Source: Planctomycetota bacterium (GTDB taxonomy: Bacteria > Planctomycetota > Phycisphaerae > WQYP01). Taken from it: a stretch of 18,759 nt of DNA. Each line of letters starts with the position of its first letter. Within the stretch, counting starts at the first letter, position 1. The notes below the pieces were generated by a model. The model did not search any database, had not been told where the DNA came from, and saw nothing but the letters and a program-made list of their open reading frames with translations. The DNA lies in the NCBI GenBank assembly GCA_021785155.1, contig JAJYGE010000128.1, positions 1 to 18,759 of the forward strand, in the 5' to 3' direction. Positions 8,554-14,700 of the stretch are shown here, in pieces. Position numbers and translations under genes: made by a program.

Positions 8554-8567
8554 TTGGATTGTTCCAA
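8554..8567 (+). promoter_or_regulatory. Inverted repeat TTGGA-N4-TCCAA, copy 2
   Basis: Perfect 5-bp palindrome with a TTGT centre inside the shared leader, 112 nt before the start of gene A. Same core as the sites at 7631-7648 and 10714-10727. Confidence 0.5.
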
Positions 8568-8625
8568 ATCGGGCGGCATGTGGGGGCAGATGGTGAAATT
8601 GGGGTTTGATTTCACCCGCAGAGAG

Positions 8626-8645
8626 TTCCATGTCGGAATCCTCCG
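8626..8645 (+). promoter_or_regulatory. Alternative hairpin pair in the leader of gene A
   Basis: TTCC-ATGTC-GGAA (8626-8638) and CGGA-ATCC-TCCG (8634-8645) share the CGGA strand, so only one can form at a time. The same two stems exist with compensating base changes before genes C and D. They end 21 nt before the AAGGAG ribosome site. Confidence 0.5.
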
Positions 8646-8679
8646 GGAGAACAGGTTTGCTTTTATAAGGAGTGTTTTT

Positions 8680-9411
8680 ATGAAAGGGACCTTGGGAAAA
8701 ATTGGTTTCGGCCTGGCGGGGATAGTGGCCTGCGCCAGCGTGATGTCCGCCGGTGTGCAGACGGCAGTCGCCCTCCCATACCCTGCACAGATCGATATCA
8801 ACCTGGCGCACGGCCCGAATGGTGTTACGCCAGACGGGAATTGGGGAACCGATGTTAACGAAGGAACGTACGTTGAGTACCCGGTGTGGAATAATATCAT
8901 AGGTGGTGGAACGCTCGACGACTTGGTTGACACGAATGGCGTAAGCTCTCCCATATCTGTCACCGTATCGGCGGACACCTCCGGCGGCTACACGGGATCT
9001 TCCAACCCTATGTTGTACAGCTACCTCGGGTGGGACGATACCGAAACCGTGACCATTAGCGGCATCGCACAACAGGATGATCTATACAACATATTTGTAT
9101 ACAACTATGGGGGTGGATCAGTCAACTCTGGCGACGGAGGCGCTACCGCTGAGATAACCACGCCCGGCGACCCGAATGATGGCCACACCTCCTTTTCCGG
9201 TGTCACACCAGAGGGATCCTCGTCCCTGATGTTTTTGCTGGCCCGCCCTAACAGTTCAGGCGTAATTTCATTCACCGTTACGGGGCCGGGTGCCATTCTC
9301 AACGGCATACAATTGGCACAACCCGTGCCCGGACCGGGCACGTTGGGAATACTCGCCGCCGGTGGGATGGCTCTGTTTTTGGCGGTGCGCAGACACAACC
9401 TGTCAGCGTAA
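8680..9411 (+). CDS. Secreted protein A with VPGPG-type PEP-CTERM-like anchor
   Basis: Exported protein of 243 aa. Residues 1-31 are a signal peptide (MKGTLGKIGFGLAG, then a hydrophobic core, cleavage likely after AVA). The body is rich in Gly, Ser, Thr and Asp and looks like an extracellular beta-sandwich (DLYNIFVYNYGGG, ILNGIQLAQ). The last 29 residues (PVPGPGTLGILAAGG, then a membrane segment and RRH) match the layout of PEP-CTERM sorting tails: short Pro motif, hydrophobic helix, basic end. Here PGP replaces the usual PEP. Such tails are processed by an exosortase in known systems; none is in the window. The start is fixed by AAGGAG 7 nt before the ATG. Its function is unknown; cell-surface or matrix protein is the reasonable guess. 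Confidence 0.75.
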   Translation: MKGTLGKIGFGLAGIVACASVMSAGVQTAVALPYPAQIDINLAHGPNGVTPDGNWGTDVNEGTYVEYPVWNNIIGGGTLDDLVDTNGVSSPISVTVSADTSGGYTGSSNPMLYSYLGWDDTETVTISGIAQQDDLYNIFVYNYGGGSVNSGDGGATAEITTPGDPNDGHTSFSGVTPEGSSSLMFLLARPNSSGVISFTVTGPGAILNGIQLAQPVPGPGTLGILAAGGMALFLAVRRHNLSA

Positions 9412-9472
9412 CCGTTAAATTTGCCGTTTTACGAAAAATTCGTGAGGGCATTGCCTTCAACCGGCAACCGCA

Positions 9473-9544
9473 CGGTAGAGGCCCGACGAAAAAGGGTAAT
9501 TTGCTCTTTGGCCGGTTGTAAAAATCGGCCACCCTGCAATTATA
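9473..9544 (+). repeat. 72-bp intergenic repeat, copy 2
   Basis: Second copy of the element at 8343-8413, placed 61 bp after the stop of gene A. The stem GGCCGGTT-GTAAA-AATCGGCC is at 9510-9530. The rest of the gap to gene B (9545-9718) has a loose inverted repeat CAGAGA/TCTCTG (9574-9598) and no recognised promoter. Confidence 0.6.
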
Positions 9545-9718
9545 AAGAGTAAGGTATTTTGCGCGGATGCGTTCAGAGAGAGCTGAATCGGTTCTCTGAT
9601 CGATTTATCCGGGTATTGAGATTTGATAATTTATGCCGCCGCAGCCGTGGGTAGTATTTGCCCATGGTCGGCGGGAGAAGTTATTTCAGCGGTTGTTCTT
9701 TTTTTGGAGGTATTGGCC

Positions 9719-10546
9719 ATGAAGATCAGGATGATGCCTGGAAATAAAATGGCGGTGGTTGCCTCTGCGGTGGCCGCGATGATCTGTGGCCTTGGCGCAG
9801 CGCAGGCACAAGTTCTCAATTTTGACATTAACGGAACCAGCACTGCGGGAGTGCAGGGGAGCAACACTTATGTCGGCCCTGGCGCGATGCCCGCTTTCCC
9901 AATTGTTTCCGGATCAGCGCTTTACTATTGGAATCCGGTTAACCTGACCAACAATGCCACCGGCGCGACGATCAATTCCATTTCGGATTCCGCCGGAAAC
10001 CTGGCGTCCGGCGTATCATTCACCTTGGGAAATCTTGACGGGTCATCCAACGGAACCGCCTCCCCGAACGTTACGGACGTCAGGACGATGTTGAATGACT
10101 GGTCGCAGGGCGGATACAACAACCCTGCCTCCACCCCACCGATAACTCCCGCGACGTTTACCTTCAGCGGTCTAAAGCCCAATACCGGGTATACCCTTGA
10201 TCTTTACAGTATCAACGGCGGAGCCGGTGACAATGGTGCCACCACCTTCGCCATTGGTTCGAACTTCCAGACGGCCACCAATACCAGTCCATTGGACGAC
10301 AGTCAATTTATTCTCAACGATAATTACGTTACGTTCAGCGGCAACACCGGTGCGACCGGCGTGATAGCGGGTATGTTCTATGCTACCAACCCCCACACCG
10401 TCGGCTACCTTGACGGGGCGCAGTTGAGCGCTGTGCCCGCCTCCACGCCCGAACCCGCCGCCCTGGCCTTGATGGGCATTGGCGGCGCGGCGTTGCTCTT
10501 GATTCGCCGGAAGCGACATGGCTTGCCGCCAGCGAGAACGGCATGA
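9719..10546 (+). CDS. Secreted protein B with canonical PEP-CTERM anchor
   Basis: Exported protein of 275 aa. The signal peptide covers about 1-27, with cleavage likely after AAQA. The body is a Gly/Asn/Thr-rich beta-sandwich with FSGLKPNTGYTLDLYSINGG, a pattern seen in other anchored planctomycete proteins, and GYLDGAQLSAV before the anchor. The C-terminus has STPEPAALALMGIGG, a hydrophobic helix and IRRKRHG, a standard PEP-CTERM sorting signal. TGGAGG lies 8 nt before the ATG at 9719; the frame is open further upstream but has no better start. Unlike A, C and D this gene does not carry the shared leader or the shared signal-peptide type, although it sits between A and C. The ligand or role is unknown. 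Confidence 0.8.
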   Translation: MKIRMMPGNKMAVVASAVAAMICGLGAAQAQVLNFDINGTSTAGVQGSNTYVGPGAMPAFPIVSGSALYYWNPVNLTNNATGATINSISDSAGNLASGVSFTLGNLDGSSNGTASPNVTDVRTMLNDWSQGGYNNPASTPPITPATFTFSGLKPNTGYTLDLYSINGGAGDNGATTFAIGSNFQTATNTSPLDDSQFILNDNYVTFSGNTGATGVIAGMFYATNPHTVGYLDGAQLSAVPASTPEPAALALMGIGGAALLLIRRKRHGLPPARTA

Positions 10547-10600
10547 GTGCGTATAGATTATTCGCAATCCGTGTTGCGGCGGCGAAAATCCAATGATCAT

Positions 10601-10642
10601 TGCTCACTGATCACGGGCCACAGCATCACGGATCAGTGAGCA
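10601..10642 (+). terminator. 12-bp perfect inverted repeat after gene B
   Basis: TGCTCACTGATC (10601-10612) and GATCAGTGAGCA (10631-10642) pair perfectly around an 18-nt loop, 55 bp after the stop of gene B. There is no T-run, so a simple intrinsic terminator is not shown; it may be a 3'-end hairpin or a protein site. Confidence 0.35.
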
Positions 10643-10713
10643 GAATTGTTGGGCTGCCGCAAGGGTTGCGTGGAGTGACATAATCAACGGCGAGGCAGGG
10701 GCCGTTTTGGCAG

Positions 10714-10727
10714 TTGGATTGTTCCAA
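10714..10727 (+). promoter_or_regulatory. Inverted repeat TTGGA-N4-TCCAA, copy 3
   Basis: Identical core to 8554-8567, including the TTGT centre, 111 nt before the start of gene C. Confidence 0.5.
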
Positions 10728-10784
10728 TTCGGGCGTAGCGTTGGGGCAGATGGTGACATTCAGGTTCGATTCCCCCGTAGAGAG

Positions 10785-10803
10785 TCTCTTGTCGGGATTC
10801 CCG
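10785..10803 (+). promoter_or_regulatory. Alternative hairpin pair in the leader of gene C
   Basis: TCTC-TTGTC-GGGA (10785-10797, one T-G pair) and CGGG-ATT-CCCG (10793-10803) share the CGGG strand. Compared with gene A the shared base changed from A to G, and the partner base changed in both stems. Confidence 0.5.
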
Positions 10804-10838
10804 GGAGGAAGAAATTTTCTTCTATAAGGAGTGTTTTT

Positions 10839-11732
10839 ATGAACACGAAAAACAATTCCAGTATCGGTGGCGTCGGCCTCATGGCCGGGGCCTTGGCATG
10901 TGCGGGGCTGCTGTCGGCGGGGGTGGCACCAGCGATGGCGTCGGTTGCGCTCGATGGCAGCAGCGGCTGGCAAGAATATTATAACCCGACATCAGCAGTG
11001 AATTATAGCCAACAGGATTCATCACTTATCACGTACAGCAACAACGCCGTTATTGCGGGGATACCCACCTCAAGCAATGGCGGTAACGGGTCGGCGGGGT
11101 ATTACGCTTACGCAAGCGGTGCCGGTGCTTATGCAGCACCTTTTACCACTGCAGCGATACTTACGACGGGAGTCACGTTTACCAGTCTAGTGGATCAAAC
11201 CTTAAGCGCTACGTTTACCCTTAACGACAGCGCCCTCTCCACGGGTGCGAGCTTCACTCAGGCTGATTTGGTTGGTGTTGCTAACCCCAACAATACCGCT
11301 ACCGATCCACAGATCCGCCTCTTTTTCCAAGGATCCGGCAGCTACAACATGTGGTGGTCCGATACAGCGGTGGAATATGTAACTAGTATGAAGAATGGCG
11401 TGAGCGTCACAATCTCGCAAACGTTCGTGGGCAGAGGAGCTAACGCTGAAAATTGGAGCAATCTTAACGGCCAGTTGGGGACTCAAGACGCCACCGCCTT
11501 CAACGCCGCGATCAGCGCACCGATCAGCGTTGGGCTGTCTCTCGGGACGGGAAATTTCTACATGGACGGATTCGGTTTCAAGACCGGTGGCACTGCAAGC
11601 CTGACCCTAACATCTTTTACGGGGACAACGGCAACCCCCATCCCCGGCTCCGGCCTTTTAGCCGCCGTTGGCTCATTGGCGCTGATTGGCGGCTTGGCGC
11701 TGCGCAAGCGGCTGGCGGCGAAACTTCGGTGA
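10839..11732 (+). CDS. Secreted protein C with PIPGSG-type C-terminal anchor
   Basis: Exported protein of 297 aa. The signal peptide (about 1-34) ends near SAGVAPAMA. The body is Ser/Thr/Asn/Gly-rich and predicted beta-rich, with QIRLFFQGSGSYNMWWSD and ENWSNLNGQLG; I recognise the style from planctomycete anchored proteins but no named domain. The tail (265-297) is TPIPGSGLLAAVGSLALIGG followed by LALRKRLAAKLR: Pro-rich motif, helix, basic end, with PGS in place of PEP. The last codons and the bases around the stop are nearly identical to those of gene D. The start is fixed by AAGGAG 7 nt before the ATG in the shared leader. Function unknown. Confidence 0.75.
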   Translation: MNTKNNSSIGGVGLMAGALACAGLLSAGVAPAMASVALDGSSGWQEYYNPTSAVNYSQQDSSLITYSNNAVIAGIPTSSNGGNGSAGYYAYASGAGAYAAPFTTAAILTTGVTFTSLVDQTLSATFTLNDSALSTGASFTQADLVGVANPNNTATDPQIRLFFQGSGSYNMWWSDTAVEYVTSMKNGVSVTISQTFVGRGANAENWSNLNGQLGTQDATAFNAAISAPISVGLSLGTGNFYMDGFGFKTGGTASLTLTSFTGTTATPIPGSGLLAAVGSLALIGGLALRKRLAAKLR

Positions 11733-11746
11733 TCTGCGATTATGGG

Positions 11747-11781
11747 CGCGGCTGACGGGAGGATGTTTCCCGTCAGCCGCG
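11747..11781 (+). terminator. 14-bp perfect hairpin between genes C and D
   Basis: CGCGGCTGACGGGA (11747-11760) and TCCCGTCAGCCGCG (11768-11781) pair perfectly around the 7-nt loop GGATGTT, 15 bp after the stop of gene C and 70 bp before gene D. It has terminator-like strength but no T-run after it. It may separate the two genes or protect the 3' end of the C message. Confidence 0.5.
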
Positions 11782-11782
11782 A

Positions 11783-11850
11783 ACTCCCGCAGAGGGTCCC
11801 GTGTCGGGATTCCCCGGAGGAAGAGGTTTTCTTTTATAAGGAGTGTTTTT
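11783..11850 (+). repeat. Shared leader element, short copy before gene D
   Basis: Only the last 70 bp of the leader are present; the upstream half with TTGGA-N4-TCCAA is absent. The hairpin pair is TCCC-GTGTC-GGGA (11797-11809) and CGGG-ATTC-CCCG (11805-11816). The ending TATAAGGAGTGTTTTTATGA is identical to genes A and C. Confidence 0.7.
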
Positions 11851-12513
11851 ATGAGGAATGCCTTTGGAAAAATTAGTCTTGGCCTAGCCGGGGCCGTGGC
11901 CTGCGCCAGCTTGATGTCTGCGGGTGTGCGGACGGCAAACGCGCAGATTGTTCTAACCCAAACCAGCCCGGTTGAGACATTTGGCGGCATGGTTGGGAGC
12001 CGGCAGACCTATGACTTCACATATTACATGGATGTTGGTGCGGCTAACGAAAGCGAGACGCTTGGGAGCGGAGCCTACGTTAGCCTGACACTTGATGGCT
12101 CGCTTTCCGAGTTGGCCATAGTGCCAAGCTTAACCGTCACCAACCCGAATAATTTTGTGACATTCGGGAGTCCGAGCGACGGCAGCACGGACGGCGCAAC
12201 CTACAGATGGGATTACACTGGTTCGCCCCTCAATTTGAACGCAGTGGAGCCGCTCGGCTACATCACCTTGGTTTCGGACACTCAAAACGCCCTCACACCC
12301 AAGGACAACGTGCCACCAGGTAACTTTGAAACGAAGACGGCAACCAACACGGATTACGTCTCTGAGGATGTGGCTGTGCCCGATAGTAGCGGTACGCCTC
12401 TTGCGGCTCTCGACCTGCCCGCTGCAGTTTGGCCGGGGCTTTTGACCCTGGCCGGGATCACCGTGATTGGCGGCTTGAGGCTGCGCCGGCGGCTGGCAGC
12501 GAAGCTTCGGTGA
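11851..12513 (+). CDS. Secreted protein D with LPAAVWPG-type C-terminal anchor
   Basis: Exported protein of 220 aa. The signal peptide (MRNAFGKISLGLAGAVACAS, cleavage likely after TANA) is very close to that of protein A (MKGTLGKIGFGLAGIVACAS). The body shows no similarity to A, B or C that I can see; it is predicted beta-rich (QTYDFTYYMDVGAANESE, LVSDTQNALTPKD) and may bind another surface component. The tail reads ALDLPAAVWPGLLTLAGITV, then a helix and LRLRRRLAAKLR. LPAAVWPG differs from the PEP motif and may mark a different sorting class, while the terminal basic segment matches protein C. The start is fixed by AAGGAG 7 nt before the ATG. Function unknown. Confidence 0.7.
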   Translation: MRNAFGKISLGLAGAVACASLMSAGVRTANAQIVLTQTSPVETFGGMVGSRQTYDFTYYMDVGAANESETLGSGAYVSLTLDGSLSELAIVPSLTVTNPNNFVTFGSPSDGSTDGATYRWDYTGSPLNLNAVEPLGYITLVSDTQNALTPKDNVPPGNFETKTATNTDYVSEDVAVPDSSGTPLAALDLPAAVWPGLLTLAGITVIGGLRLRRRLAAKLR

Positions 12514-12944
12514 TCACAGGATCACGGATCAATGACCAGAATTGACACACCGTTCATGGGCAGGCGGTTCTACTCAACGCGGCCTCCGGCGAGACATTTA
12601 TACCAGGCACGGTCCCGCGTGCCGCTGGCATAGCTTTGCAGCGATATAACGGCATCAGGGATGATGCCTACTACCATCTCGCCGCTGATAATTAAAGATA
12701 TTTTTGAATAGATCACCAATGTCCGCGCCGAGCATAACAGGTTGTGGTGGATCTCGGCGCGGGGGGATTATCCGCATTTGCTACCGCGGCAGACAAGAAA
12801 AGCTACATCACAATCAAGGCAACGGGATAAAGCTCGCCTGTAAATGGTTACCTGTTTCTGCAACATCCACATTTGCTTCTTGCTCTGGATTTTTCGCGGC
12901 GGCTACAGAGTTCGTAATTGCTTCGCGGGACGGATCGGGCCGTG
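12514..12944. other. Gene-free region with three consecutive hairpins
   Basis: No gene recognised on either strand. It starts with a fragment of the shared leader (about 12521-12544). Three inverted repeats follow: CCA/GGCACG...CGTGCC/TGG with a 2-nt bulge (12603-12628), GGCATCA-GGGA-TGATGCC (12651-12668), and CCGCGCCGAG...CTCGGCGCGG with a 20-nt loop (12723-12762). It lies between the convergent ends of gene D and the toxin/antitoxin unit, so one or more may be terminators; a small RNA is also possible. Confidence 0.4.
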
Positions 12945-13133
12945 TCATGAAGGCATCGACCGCCTCACTGCGGAATGGCGCTTTTTCCATTTCGCAGGGT
13001 CCACCACGCGGCTTTTGTCCGGCTGATGCAATTTCCGCTGTCTTTCCGCCATCTCTTCCGCGCTGCCATGGCATTGCTTCCATAACCGCTCGCGAATTCG
13101 GTGTATCTCAGCAACTAACGGGTCCGTTGGCAT
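12945..13133 (-). CDS. Antitoxin-like partner of the PIN-domain toxin
   Basis: Small protein of 62 aa that begins PTDPLVAEIHRIRERLW, a pattern I associate with short proteins encoded next to PIN-domain toxins of this type. The N-terminal half is predicted helical and would wrap or block the toxin; the C-terminal half is basic (KWKKRHSAVRRS) and could bind nucleic acid. GGAGG sits 7 nt before the ATG at 13133, inside the end of the toxin gene. The ATG comes 2 nt after the toxin stop, so translation is probably coupled. No DNA-binding fold such as AbrB or RHH is evident. It could instead be a mere companion without antitoxin activity. Confidence 0.6.
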   Translation of the reverse strand: MPTDPLVAEIHRIRERLWKQCHGSAEEMAERQRKLHQPDKSRVVDPAKWKKRHSAVRRSMPS

Positions 13134-13135
13134 GG

Positions 13136-13609
13136 TCAATCCTCCAAAAGAGAATCTGGGGTTACAATTGTGGGCAGAAAAAATGCCCCTTCGTTCGCTA
13201 AATCCCGGAGCCGTCGCAAGACATTCGGATTAGCGATATGGGTACAGTTCCAAGTTACGAGAAAATCAACCTCGTAAGCGATGCAATAGGCAATATGGTA
13301 AATGTCCGCCAGTGCCTTTTTGGGAAGCCCCAGGCTTTCCGTCAGGTCAATAACCCGCCCCAGAACCTCTGCCGTCACCGGCAAGATGCGAAGGGTGCGG
13401 GCCGCCGCACGCCGCAGCTTTACGGCCTCCGGATCGCCCTGCGCCATTTCATCCTGAACCATCGGTGAGATCAATAGATCAAAGCGATCCGCTGCGATTT
13501 CCCACCACAGGCGGGTGACCTGTTGATGCGCGGCTACGACCAAATCCCGGCTGTTCCGGCTCGTGAGGTAACTTATTACACTCGTTTCGACATATACCGT
13601 AGGCTTCAT
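13136..13609 (-). CDS. PIN-domain ribonuclease toxin (VapC-like)
   Basis: Predicted Mg-dependent RNase of 157 aa, the toxin of a type II system. It starts KPTVYVETSVISYLTSR, where Glu stands at the first acidic position (many VapC proteins have Asp). ADIYHIAYCI and VDFLVTWNCTHIANP supply the later acidic and Asn/His-containing segments typical of this PIN group. The frame stays open to 13792, but the upstream part overlaps a Cys-rich gene and shows no PIN similarity, so I start at ATG 13609 (GGA 6 nt upstream); ATG 13618 is also possible. The toxin precedes its putative antitoxin, the reverse of most VapBC pairs. Its target RNA cannot be told from sequence. Confidence 0.75.
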   Translation of the reverse strand: MKPTVYVETSVISYLTSRNSRDLVVAAHQQVTRLWWEIAADRFDLLISPMVQDEMAQGDPEAVKLRRAAARTLRILPVTAEVLGRVIDLTESLGLPKKALADIYHIAYCIAYEVDFLVTWNCTHIANPNVLRRLRDLANEGAFFLPTIVTPDSLLED

Positions 13610-13707
13610 GCGTTCCATTATAACAAATATTCTGGAGGCTGCGGGAGTGTCGCGCATTTGGTATTTGGGTTTTAGCGTCTTCCGGCTCCTGGATTCTTCA
13701 CGATGCA

Positions 13708-13992
13708 TCACAATTTCAGACGGTTCCACCGCCGACGGCGTTGGGCGCAGCGGCAGGTGGGGCGACTTTTTGCTTTGCGTTTTCGCGGCCATAGCTGGTT
13801 GATCCTATTGGCGATGGGTTGGGCGAACGCATGGACAACATCTCCCCAGCCGCGCGGGCGGCCAGTGTAATGCGGGCACACCTGGCAGGTACCCAGGCTG
13901 GGTTTTCCGCCGTAATGGCCTTGCACGCAACATCCACCGCCGATAACGCCGCAATCCCGCCAGAACCGACAGGGTGTGATGGTAATCGGCAT
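13708..13992 (-). CDS. Small cysteine-rich protein of unknown function
   Basis: Protein of 94 aa with eight cysteines (8, 14, 21, 22, 36, 39, 80, 82). The central KPSLGTCQVCPHYTGRPRGW contains a CxxC that, with C14 or C21/C22, could bind zinc or form disulfides; the C-terminus is strongly basic (RKRKAKSR, RRRRWNR). I do not recognise a named family. A good ribosome site (CTGGAG, 6 nt before the ATG) and the Cys pattern argue that it is real. It follows three unrecognised genes on the same strand after 153 bp and may be the last member of that unit. The reading frame overlaps the open upstream extension of the toxin gene, which supports a later start for the toxin. Confidence 0.6.
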   Translation of the reverse strand: MPITITPCRFWRDCGVIGGGCCVQGHYGGKPSLGTCQVCPHYTGRPRGWGDVVHAFAQPIANRINQLWPRKRKAKSRPTCRCAQRRRRWNRLKL

Positions 13993-14001
13993 ATACTGCT
14001 C

Positions 14002-14142
14002 CAGTAATTATCCGTAATTTCAGTATTGGTCAGTAGTATCAGTAGAGGTCAGTAATGGTCGGCGGGAGCGACAGGGCGGTTGTCGGCCCGGGCCTTGTTT
14101 CTAACCGCTACCGATGATTACTGAAATTACTGATCCATACTG
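14002..14142. repeat. CAGTA/TACTG box array with 12-bp inverted ends
   Basis: CAGTA occurs at 14002, 14021, 14031, 14040 and 14050, and its complement TACTG at 14119, 14128 and 14138: mostly 9-10 bp apart, one helical turn. GTAATTTCAGTA (14014-14025) and TACTGAAATTAC (14119-14130) form a perfect 12-bp inverted repeat. It lies between the 184-aa gene and the small Cys-rich gene. Confidence 0.5.
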
Positions 14143-14145
14143 TTC

Positions 14146-14700
14146 CTATCCTATTTCAACCGTGGCGCGCGGATCACAGCCACCGGTGCGGGTATATGTG
14201 CCGCTGAAACCCGGACCCGTGGTTTTACTGCCCTGCCAGACAATTTCGCCACTGTCCGGACCATTCTGTCCGGTGATCTGCATAAAAAATGTTTTGTTGG
14301 TGCCGTTGTACCAGACACTGGAAATACCGGGCGGCTGGAATTCCCACATCCGCTTGCCATTGAAGCTGCAATCAAAACAGCCGTTGCCGGCAAAACAGTA
14401 GCGGTTGGAATAGGCACAGTTTTGCGGATAAAAAAAGTCAAATATGCCATCCCAGACACAATCACCCGCCACGGCGGCGGTGGCGTCAGCGCAGGGAGTG
14501 AAATAGCTATCGGTGTAATTGAGAATCGCCAGGCTGCTGGGAGCGTTGATGCATGGATCGCTGTAACCCGATGAGCCACAACAGCACGGCTGATCGGCCG
14601 CTTGCAACACCACACTACCGGCGGTTCCGGGACTGCCTTCCCCGGGTTTGGCCAAAACAGCCTGGCCGACGGAGTTAAGTTGTAAAAGATTGCCGGACAT
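14146..14700 (-). CDS. Cysteine-rich protein of unknown function, possible phage-like structural protein
   Basis: Protein of 184 aa with eleven cysteines (39-41, 50, 70, 81, 95, 102, 108, 111, 175), aromatic residues and Gly/Asn turns. It has no signal peptide. The C-terminal SGTYTRTGGCDPRATVEI is a motif I have the impression of seeing in planctomycete hypothetical proteins. GGAG lies 5 nt before the ATG. It follows the 240-aa gene after 131 bp on the same strand; that gap shows no gene. The order of unrelated, moderate-size, beta-rich proteins in one direction resembles a phage tail or decoration-protein operon, but no capsid, portal or terminase gene is present to confirm it. Disulfides would suggest an extracellular or particle-surface place. 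Confidence 0.6.
   Translation of the reverse strand: MSGNLLQLNSVGQAVLAKPGEGSPGTAGSVVLQAADQPCCCGSSGYSDPCINAPSSLAILNYTDSYFTPCADATAAVAGDCVWDGIFDFFYPQNCAYSNRYCFAGNGCFDCSFNGKRMWEFQPPGISSVWYNGTNKTFFMQITGQNGPDSGEIVWQGSKTTGPGFSGTYTRTGGCDPRATVEIG

Larger units (their letters stand above)
8430..8679 (+). repeat. Shared leader element, copy before gene A
   Basis: About 250 bp beginning GCGGCGGCGAAAATC and ending with the ribosome site and ATG of gene A. It aligns along nearly its full length with 10576-10838 before gene C, and its last 70 bp align with 11783-11850 before gene D. Common blocks include TAATCAACGG, CAGTTGGATTGTTCCAA, GGGGCAGATGGTGA and TATAAGGAGTGTTTTTATGA. This copy also has a perfect stem GGTGAAAT-N9-ATTTCACC (8592-8616) that copy C lacks. 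Confidence 0.75.
10576..10838 (+). repeat. Shared leader element, copy before gene C
   Basis: Aligns with 8430-8679 from GCGGCGGCGAAAATC to the start codon. It has an extra segment near its start that brings in the long inverted repeat at 10601-10642. A piece of this copy (ATCACGGATCA, GA, CAGAATTG) also appears just after gene D at about 12521-12544, as if a further unit began there. Confidence 0.75.

Noticed and set aside
10760..10776. GGTTCGATTCCC as a tRNA T-arm
   Set aside because: No acceptor, D or anticodon arms around it; the string belongs to the shared leader, and the gene A copy has lost it.
12733..12752. Loop of the 12723-12762 hairpin as an integron attC site
   Set aside because: AAC and GTT triplets are present, but the R/L box layout and the unpaired bases expected of attC are not, and no integrase or cassette array is present.
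13610..13792. 61-codon N-terminal extension of the PIN toxin
   Set aside because: The extension overlaps the Cys-rich gene with a better ribosome site, has no PIN similarity, and the family length fits a start at 13609.
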